From assembly GCF_000725625.1 (NCBI RefSeq), contig NZ_JOHS01000023.1:62001-126000 (forward strand): 64,000 nt of DNA. Direction: 5' to 3'. The notes beneath the pieces were generated by a model. That model saw nothing but the letters and a program-made list of their open reading frames with translations, had not been told where the DNA came from and ran no database searches. Source of the stretch: Streptomyces sp. NRRL F-6676. Its GTDB lineage: Bacteria > Actinomycetota > Actinomycetes > Streptomycetales > Streptomycetaceae. Within the stretch, counting starts at the first letter, position 1. Each line of letters begins with the position of its first letter. The position numbers were made by a program, and so were the translations under genes. This document shows, piece after piece, positions 59,287 through 64,000 of this stretch.

Positions 59287-60486
59287 TCAGGCCGCGGCCG
59301 CCGCGTCCTTCGCCAGCCACAGGTCCGGCCCGAACACCTCGTAGTGGATGTCCGCCGCCGCGACCCCCGCCCGGAGCAACTGCTCCCGCACCACCCGCAT
59401 GAACGGAAGCGGCCCGCACAGATAGGCGACCGTCCCCGGCGCCACATCGACCTCGCCGAGGTCGACGAGGCCCGGCCGCCCCGCCCCCTCCGCGTCCTCC
59501 TCGTAGAAGAACACCGCCTCCCCGTCCGCCAGCTTCGCCGCGTACGCCGCGTGGTCACCCCGCAGCGCGTGCGCCGCGGGCGACCGGTCCGCGTGCACCA
59601 CGGTCACCCGCCCCGCGTGCTCCCCCTGCGAGAGCTGCTCCAGCATCGCGATCATCGGGGTCACCCCGATCCCCGCGGACGCGAGCAGCAACGGCGCGTC
59701 GGTGTCCTCGAGCACGAGGTCGCCGTACGGCGCCGACAGCTCCAGCACGTCACCCTCGCGCACCTGCGCGTGCAGGTGGTTGGAGACCTCGCCCTCCGGT
59801 GTCACGGCGTCCCCCGGCACCCGCTTGACCGCGAACTGCCGCACCGGCGAACCCGGCGCCGCCGTCAGGCTGTACTGCCGGATCTGCCGCGCCCCGTCCG
59901 CGAGCCGCACGCCGACCGAGACGTACTGCCCGGCCCGGTACGCCGGCACGGGTCCGTCGTCGGCGGGGCGCAGCCGGAAGGTGGCGACGTCGGCGGTCTC
60001 GTCGATCCGCTCGACGACCTTCCACTGCCGCAGCCCGCTCTCCTCGCTTGCGGCGTAGAGCGTCTTCTCGATGGCGATGAGGGCGTTGGCCATCAGCCAG
60101 TAGACCTCGGTCCAGGCCGCGGCGACCTCCTCGGTGACCGCGTCGCCGAGCACCTCGGCGATGGCGGCGAACAGGTGCTCGTGGACGACCGGGTACTGCT
60201 CCGGCCGGATGCCGAGCGAGGCGTGCTTGTGGGCGATCCGACGCAGCATCAGGTCGGGCCGCCGGTCGGGGTTGTTCACCAGGTGGGCGGCGAAGGCGGC
60301 GATCGACCCGGCCAGCGCCTGCTTCTGGGTGCCGGCCGCCTGGTTGCCGCGGTTGAACAGGTCGCGCAGCAGCTCCGGGTGGGCGGCGAAGAGCCGGCTG
60401 TAGAAGCGCTCGGTGATGTCGCCGATCGCCGCGCCGACGGCGGGAAGCGTGGCGCGGACGGTGGCTGCGGACTGCTCGGAGAGCAT
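59287..60486 (-). CDS. hmpA: Flavohaemoglobin (nitric oxide dioxygenase)
   Basis: A 399-residue enzyme that oxidises NO to nitrate with O2 and NADPH. The globin domain (residues 1-140) has FYSRLFAAHPELLRDLFNRG, the haem His region RIAHKHASLGIRPEQYPVV, and AAAWTEVYWLMANALIAIE. The FAD domain has RQIRQYSLTAAP (RxYS motif) and the NAD domain has LLLASAGIGVTPMIAMLEQL and VAYLCGPLPFMRVVREQLL. It is preceded by a leader of about 185 bases with tandem hairpins and by a perfect NsrR-type dyad. The ribosome site is AGAGGAGT. Confidence 0.95.
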   Translation of the reverse strand: MLSEQSAATVRATLPAVGAAIGDITERFYSRLFAAHPELLRDLFNRGNQAAGTQKQALAGSIAAFAAHLVNNPDRRPDLMLRRIAHKHASLGIRPEQYPVVHEHLFAAIAEVLGDAVTEEVAAAWTEVYWLMANALIAIEKTLYAASEESGLRQWKVVERIDETADVATFRLRPADDGPVPAYRAGQYVSVGVRLADGARQIRQYSLTAAPGSPVRQFAVKRVPGDAVTPEGEVSNHLHAQVREGDVLELSAPYGDLVLEDTDAPLLLASAGIGVTPMIAMLEQLSQGEHAGRVTVVHADRSPAAHALRGDHAAYAAKLADGEAVFFYEEDAEGAGRPGLVDLGEVDVAPGTVAYLCGPLPFMRVVREQLLRAGVAAADIHYEVFGPDLWLAKDAAAAA

Positions 60487-60660
60487 CGGGACTCCTCTGA
60501 GGAACGGAGTGACGGTCCTTCGGCCCCGGTGAGGACCGGCGGACCCGTGGGAGGGGCCGTACGGCCCGGGGGAGAGCCGTACGGCCCGGCCAGGGCCTTT
60601 CGGCCCTGGTGGGCGCCGGCGGAGGGAGTGGATCGTGGTGGCTCCGCCGGATTCCGTGGG
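60487..60660 (-). promoter_or_regulatory. hmpA 5' leader with tandem GGCCGTACGGCC hairpins
   Basis: The stretch between the operator and the hmpA start contains GGGCCGTACGGCCC (60554-60567, perfect dyad) and GCCGTACGGC (60576-60585). CCAGGGCC-TTTC-GGCCCTGG (60590-60609) is an eight-base stem with a tetraloop. If transcription starts near the operator, the mRNA has a structured leader that could influence stability or translation. Confidence 0.5.
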
Positions 60661-60671
60661 CACCGTAATAA

Positions 60672-60694
60672 AACTTGCATCAGAGATGCAAATT
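60672..60694 (-). promoter_or_regulatory. NsrR operator of hmpA
   Basis: AACTTGCATC-AGA-GATGCAAATT: the inner TTGCATC (60675-60681) and GATGCAA (60685-60691) are a perfect inverted repeat with a three-base centre. The 23-base site with AA/TT ends has the size and form of the known S. coelicolor NsrR sites. The neighbouring AATAAAAC on the left is AT-rich and likely part of the promoter. Confidence 0.8.
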
Positions 60695-60939
60695 AAGAAC
60701 GGGGCGGAGGGCGAGGATCGGCCATTCACGAAAGCGCAGTTCAGCGGGCAAGATGGCCTCGGAGTGGGGCACCCGGGTGGACACCTGCCGTACGTGTGAC
60801 GTTCGGAACAGGACCGCCGGGCCGCCGGGGGTCCGCAACGCGGATGAAATGCTGGTGTGGTGGGATGCTCAGGTGCCCGACCGCCCGCTCCACCATCACC
60901 GGGAACGGCGGCCTGACCAGCGAGGATGGGGAACGGAAG
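60695..60939. other. Upstream region of glnA2
   Basis: About 245 bases between the hmpA operator and the glnA2 start. The glnA2 promoter should lie here. I looked for a GlnR box (GTNAC-n6-GNAAC pattern); the closest match, near 60793-60809, has the wrong spacing. No other structure is evident. Confidence 0.35.
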
Positions 60940-62301
60940 ATGGACAAGCAGCAGGAGTTCGTGCTCCGGACCTTGGAGGAGCGCGACATCCGGTTCGTAC
61001 GCCTGTGGTTCACGGACGTACTGGGCTTCCTCAAGTCCGTCGCCGTGGCCCCGGCCGAGCTCGAACAGGCATTCGATGAGGGGATCGGCTTCGACGGTTC
61101 CGCGATCGAGGGCTTCGCGCGGGTCTACGAGTCCGACATGATCGCCAAGCCGGACCCGTCCACGTTCCAGATCCTCCCCTGGCGCGCGGAGGCCCCCGGC
61201 ACGGCCCGGATGTTCTGCGACATCCTGATGCCCGACGGCTCGCCGTCCTTCGCCGACCCCCGCTTCGTCCTCAAGCGCGCCCTGAACCGCGCCTCCGACC
61301 TGGGCTTCACCTTCTACACCCACCCGGAGATCGAGTTCTACCTGCTCAAGCACAAGCCGGTGGACGGCACCCGGCCCACCCCCGCCGACAACTCCGGCTA
61401 CTTCGACCACACCCCGCAGGCCATCGGCATGGACTTCCGCCGCCAGGCGATCACCATGCTGGAGTCGATGGGCATCTCGGTGGAGTTCTCCCACCACGAG
61501 GGCGCCCCCGGCCAGCAGGAGATCGACCTGCGCTACGCCGACGCGCTCTCCACGGCCGACAACATCATGACGTTCCGCCTGGTCATGAAGCAGGTCGCGC
61601 TGGAGCAGGGGCTCCAGGCCACGTTCATGCCGAAGCCGTTCTCGGAGTACCCCGGCTCCGGGATGCACTCCCACCTCTCCCTCTTCGAGGGCGACCGGAA
61701 CGCGTTCTACGAGTCCGGCGCGGAGTACCAGCTCTCCAAGGTGGGCCGCTCCTTCATCGCGGGCCTGCTGCGGCACGCGGCGGAGATCTCGGCCGTCTCC
61801 AACCAGTGGGTCAACAGCTACAAGCGCATCTGGGGCGGCGCCGCCCGCACGGCCGGCGCGGGCGGCGAGGCGCCCTCGTACATCTGCTGGGGCCACAACA
61901 ACCGCTCGGCCCTGGTCCGCGTCCCCATGTACAAGCCCGGCAAGACCGGCTCGGCCCGCGTCGAGATCCGCTCGCTGGACTCCGGCGCGAACCCGTACCT
62001 CTCCTACGCCGTCCTCCTCGCCGCCGGCCTCAAGGGCATCGAGGAGGGCTACGAACTCCCGGCCGGCGCCGAGGACGACGTCTGGGCCCTCACCGACGGC
62101 GAACGCCGCGCCCTGGGCATCGAACCGCTCCCGCAGAACCTCGGCGAGGCGCTGGACCTGATGGAACGCAGCGACCTGGTCGCCGAGACCCTCGGCGAAC
62201 ACGTCTTCGACTTCTTCCTGCGCAACAAGAAGCAGGAGTGGGAGGAGTACCGCAGCGAGGTCACGGCGTTCGAGCTGAGGAAGAGTCTGCCGGTGCTGTA
62301 A
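60940..62301 (+). CDS. glnA2: Glutamine synthetase family enzyme, GlnA2-like (type I)
   Basis: A 453-residue member of the GS-I family. Features: FVRLWFTDVLGFLKSVAVAP, the latch-loop-like GFDGSAIEGFARVYESDMIA, EIEFYLLKHKPVDG (metal Glu), GAPGQQEIDLRYADALSTAD, GSGMHSHLSLFEGDRNAFY (canonical enzymes have HCH), NNRSALVRVPMYKPG (ATP), and EIRSLDSGANPYLSYAVLLA. The Tyr adenylylation site of beta-type enzymes is absent near the C-terminus. In Streptomyces the GlnA2 paralogue is not the main ammonia-assimilating enzyme; gamma-glutamylation of polyamines has been proposed. The ATG follows GGGGAACGGAAG. Confidence 0.9.
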   Translation: MDKQQEFVLRTLEERDIRFVRLWFTDVLGFLKSVAVAPAELEQAFDEGIGFDGSAIEGFARVYESDMIAKPDPSTFQILPWRAEAPGTARMFCDILMPDGSPSFADPRFVLKRALNRASDLGFTFYTHPEIEFYLLKHKPVDGTRPTPADNSGYFDHTPQAIGMDFRRQAITMLESMGISVEFSHHEGAPGQQEIDLRYADALSTADNIMTFRLVMKQVALEQGLQATFMPKPFSEYPGSGMHSHLSLFEGDRNAFYESGAEYQLSKVGRSFIAGLLRHAAEISAVSNQWVNSYKRIWGGAARTAGAGGEAPSYICWGHNNRSALVRVPMYKPGKTGSARVEIRSLDSGANPYLSYAVLLAAGLKGIEEGYELPAGAEDDVWALTDGERRALGIEPLPQNLGEALDLMERSDLVAETLGEHVFDFFLRNKKQEWEEYRSEVTAFELRKSLPVL

Positions 62302-62337
62302 GCGCTGGTCAGAGCAGGTTTCCCGCTGATCAGGTGT

Positions 62338-62370
62338 GTGGGGCCGACGGATGCGAGCCGTCGGCCCCAC
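62338..62370 (+). terminator. Strong hairpin terminator of glnA2
   Basis: GTGGGGCCGACGG (62338-62350) and CCGTCGGCCCCAC (62358-62370) are perfectly complementary over 13 bases around a seven-base loop. It begins 36 bases after the glnA2 stop and six bases before the stop of the convergent integrase gene, so it may serve both. Confidence 0.88.
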
Positions 62371-62376
62371 CTCGTG

Positions 62377-63645
62377 TCAGTGCCCGTGGGCCGTCTGTGG
62401 GCCGTCCGGCGCCGGATCGGTGGCCGTGTACAGGCCGTCTACGGCGCTCCGGGCCCGTGCGTCGCTACTCGGCATGAGGTGCGTGTACACCCGCAGCGTG
62501 AACCCCGGATCGTTGTGCCCAAGGTAGTGGCTCAGCGCTTTGATGTTCTCCCCGGCGTTCAACAGGACCGACGCGTAAAAGTGCCTCAGGGCGTGCATGC
62601 CGTGCTCACGAGCTGCCTGGTGACGCTCACCCGGCTCCGGCTCGGGGAGCACCCCCGCCTTGACGAGAGCGGGCTTCCAAGTGCGGTCGTTGAAGTCGGT
62701 CCGCCGGACCGCGCCCGCGCCATCGAGGCGGGTGAACAGCAGGTTGCGCGTCACCATGCGGCCGTCCTTCCGCAGCCACGGCAAGGTGATCGGGACCGGC
62801 GGGAACTCCTTCATGTGGCGCTTGAGGACGTCCGCGATGCGATCGGGCAGAGGAACGTCACGGAGCTTGTCCCGCTTCGGGGGGCCGAAGACGAGACCTC
62901 CGGTTGTCACCTTCACCTGGTTCACGATGTGCAGCCAGCCGGACTCGAAGTCGATTTCGTCGACGGGGAGTCCGAAGATCTCCCCTTGCCGTAGACCGCA
63001 TCCCGCTCCGAGGTCGACCGCCGCGCGGAAGCGCTCCGGCAGCGCCTCCCGGACGCCGAAGACGCGCTCAGCCGTCCACGGCACTACGCGGCCGGTCCCT
63101 GGCGCGGGAGGGCGTACGGATTGCGCGCGGCACGGGTTCTTCGGCAGGTGGCCGTCGTCAACGGCCGCGTTGAGGATGGTCGACACGTTGTTGTAGATCA
63201 CGCGTCGGTACGACGTCGCGGGTACGGCCCGCTCCAACTCGCTCAGCCAGTCGCGGATGTGCTCCGGCTTGAAGGAACCGAGGGGGCGCGACCCAAGGTA
63301 GGGGATCGCGTGACCGCGAACGGTAGAGGTAACCGTCTCTCGGGTCGTCAGGTCGGTGGTCTGAGTCTTCAGCCACTTTTCGGCGTACTGCCGGAACGTC
63401 GTTCGGCCGGCGGCCGGGTCGACGTAGTTGCCGCTGTCCATGTCGGCCTCAATCTTCGAGAGCCATTTCTCAGCGAGGCGCTTCTGTCCGTCGGGGTAGC
63501 TCTTGGACTTCTCGGTGCCGTCGGGGCCGATGTAGCGGGCCCGGTAGCGGAGGCCAGTGCCGTAGCGGTCGGAGCGGACGCGCACGGTCTTGCCGTTGGC
63601 GTCGGTCTCGGTCTTGTACCAGCGGTCTTGGATGTGGCCAGCCAT
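62377..63645 (-). CDS. int: Tyrosine-recombinase phage/ICE integrase
   Basis: A 422-residue site-specific recombinase. Residues 1-60 form an arm-binding-like domain (GLRYRARYIGPDGTEKSKSY), and 80-170 a SAM-like core-binding domain (TTFRQYAEKWLKTQTTDLTT). The catalytic domain has Arg in GAGCGLRQGEIFGLPVDEID, the beta-hairpin Lys in FGPPKRDKLRDVPLP, H-x-x-R in HGMHALRHFYASVLLNAGEN, His in LSHYLGHNDPGFTLRVYTHL, and Tyr in the latter block. The gene ends 75 bases from glnA2, marking an integrated element that runs off the right edge. No tRNA gene, the usual target, is visible at this end. Confidence 0.93.
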   Translation of the reverse strand: MAGHIQDRWYKTETDANGKTVRVRSDRYGTGLRYRARYIGPDGTEKSKSYPDGQKRLAEKWLSKIEADMDSGNYVDPAAGRTTFRQYAEKWLKTQTTDLTTRETVTSTVRGHAIPYLGSRPLGSFKPEHIRDWLSELERAVPATSYRRVIYNNVSTILNAAVDDGHLPKNPCRAQSVRPPAPGTGRVVPWTAERVFGVREALPERFRAAVDLGAGCGLRQGEIFGLPVDEIDFESGWLHIVNQVKVTTGGLVFGPPKRDKLRDVPLPDRIADVLKRHMKEFPPVPITLPWLRKDGRMVTRNLLFTRLDGAGAVRRTDFNDRTWKPALVKAGVLPEPEPGERHQAAREHGMHALRHFYASVLLNAGENIKALSHYLGHNDPGFTLRVYTHLMPSSDARARSAVDGLYTATDPAPDGPQTAHGH

Positions 63646-63740
63646 GAGGGGCTGACTCCCTTCCGGTAGCAGGCGCCGGTGGGGCCCGGGTGGGTCCTGT
63701 CCGGCCGGTTTCGGGCAGTGCTGAACCGAGCCCGCTACTC
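63646..63740. other. Region upstream of int
   Basis: About 95 bases between the integrase start and the duplicated operator modules. CCGGTAGC at 63663-63670 is a half-copy of the palindrome used in the first module (GCTACCGGTAGC), so the same protein may also touch the int promoter. Confidence 0.45.
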
Positions 63741-63865
63741 GCTACGGGCCTGGTCATCGGGGGTTTGGGGTGCTAGTGGGGGTGCTACCGGTAGCGGGTG
63801 AGGGTGCTACCGGTAGCACCCGGTTGGAGCCCGTTTCATGGGCCGCCGGGGCGGTGCCTCTATCG
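63741..63865. repeat. Operator module 1 (125 bp) with GCTACCGGTAGC palindromes
   Basis: The module starts GCTACGGGCCTGGTCA and holds two palindromes: GCTACCGGTAGC (63784-63795) and the perfect 18-base GGTGCTACCGGTAGCACC (63803-63820). Their centres are 22 bases apart, two helical turns. A half-site, GGTGCTA, precedes them at about 63769. The module aligns without gaps to module 2, 125 bases to the right. Confidence 0.85.
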
Positions 63866-63990
63866 GCTAACGGCCTGGTCAGTGCGGGTTGGGGCCGCTA
63901 GCGGGAGCTCTAGCGCTAGAGGGTTGAGCCTCTAGCGCTAGAGGCGCCGTGGCCGGTCTCAGGGAGGCTGCGACAGGGGGTGCCGGTGGC
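63866..63990. repeat. Operator module 2 (125 bp) with CTCTAGCGCTAGAG palindromes
   Basis: The module starts GCTAACGGCCTGGTCA, like module 1, and holds CTCTAGCGCTAGAG (63908-63921) and the perfect 18-base GCCTCTAGCGCTAGAGGC (63928-63945). The centres are again 22 bases apart. The flanks match module 1 at most positions, but both palindromes have changed in both arms so that symmetry is kept. After about 63946 similarity fades. Confidence 0.85.
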
Positions 63991-64000
63991 TTCGAGAGGG

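Noticed and set aside
60780..60815. A GTGAC...GAAC sequence upstream of glnA2 that might be a GlnR box.
   Set aside because: The spacing between the half-sites is one base short of the usual pattern and there is no second box.

Overview
The window looks like chromosomal DNA of a Streptomyces or close relative. It is very GC-rich, codons end almost always in G or C, GTG starts are common, and many exported proteins carry twin-arginine signals. Gene families typical of the genus are present: an XRE/DUF5753 regulator next to a DUF397 protein, a DUF574-type methyltransferase, an AfsR-like SARP, an FHA protein beside a Ser/Thr kinase, and an NsrR-type Rrf2 regulator. The close placement of nadE and a glnA2-type glutamine synthetase also fits Streptomyces. 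Organism and gene names are inferred from sequence recognition only; no database was searched.

Layout. 0-1.7 kb: the end of an AraC-type regulator, an EamA exporter, and the RNase P RNA gene rnpB, which overlaps the exporter's 3' end. 1.7-6.5 kb: a secreted phospholipase C-like phosphoesterase and a first EfeO-EfeB iron-uptake pair that lacks EfeU. 6.9-14.3 kb: a DUF1918 protein, a transmembrane Ser/Thr kinase followed by an FHA/FAD-monooxygenase fusion, a membrane protein of unknown function, and an Rpn-like nuclease. 14.4-17.6 kb: an overlapping cluster (XRE regulator, DUF397 protein, methyltransferase, MazG-like protein) divergent from an anti-sigma-type ATPase. 17.6-31.3 kb: metabolic and envelope genes: DoxX, two aldo/keto reductases, a MacB-like ABC transporter, a D-Ala-D-Ala carboxypeptidase, PhoD, a Gfo/Idh/MocA oxidoreductase, a Bcr/CflA exporter coupled to a serine hydrolase, and an Rsm22-like methyltransferase. 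31.4-36.6 kb: a prim-pol-like protein and the complete efeO-efeB-efeU operon with a fourth lipoprotein gene and an iron-box-like promoter.

36.9-54.5 kb: a PhzF-like protein, methionine aminopeptidase, an MFS exporter, F420:NADPH oxidoreductase, an M50 protease, a 1134-residue SARP/NB-ARC regulator, a DrrAB-type ABC exporter, panB, a DHA2 exporter followed by its likely TetR repressor, a membrane-anchored EEP-family enzyme, and nadE. 54.6-62.3 kb: a multicopper oxidase, an S53 peptidase, an nsrR-hmpA nitric-oxide module with a perfect dyad operator, and glnA2. 62.3-64.0 kb: the end of an integrated element, with a tyrosine integrase and a regulatory region built from two 125-bp modules that carry different palindromes.

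The genes seem to work together at several points. The kinase and FHA-monooxygenase probably form a signalling pair. Two Efe systems could take up iron under different conditions. NsrR should repress hmpA. The TetR protein should repress the DHA2 exporter through the palindrome at its promoter. The two aldo/keto reductases share a promoter form with a 19-bp spacer that suggests MerR-type control. The most unusual signal is the duplicated operator module at the right end (63741-63990): two paralogous copies in exact register whose palindromes differ in sequence but keep dyad symmetry and 22-bp spacing.
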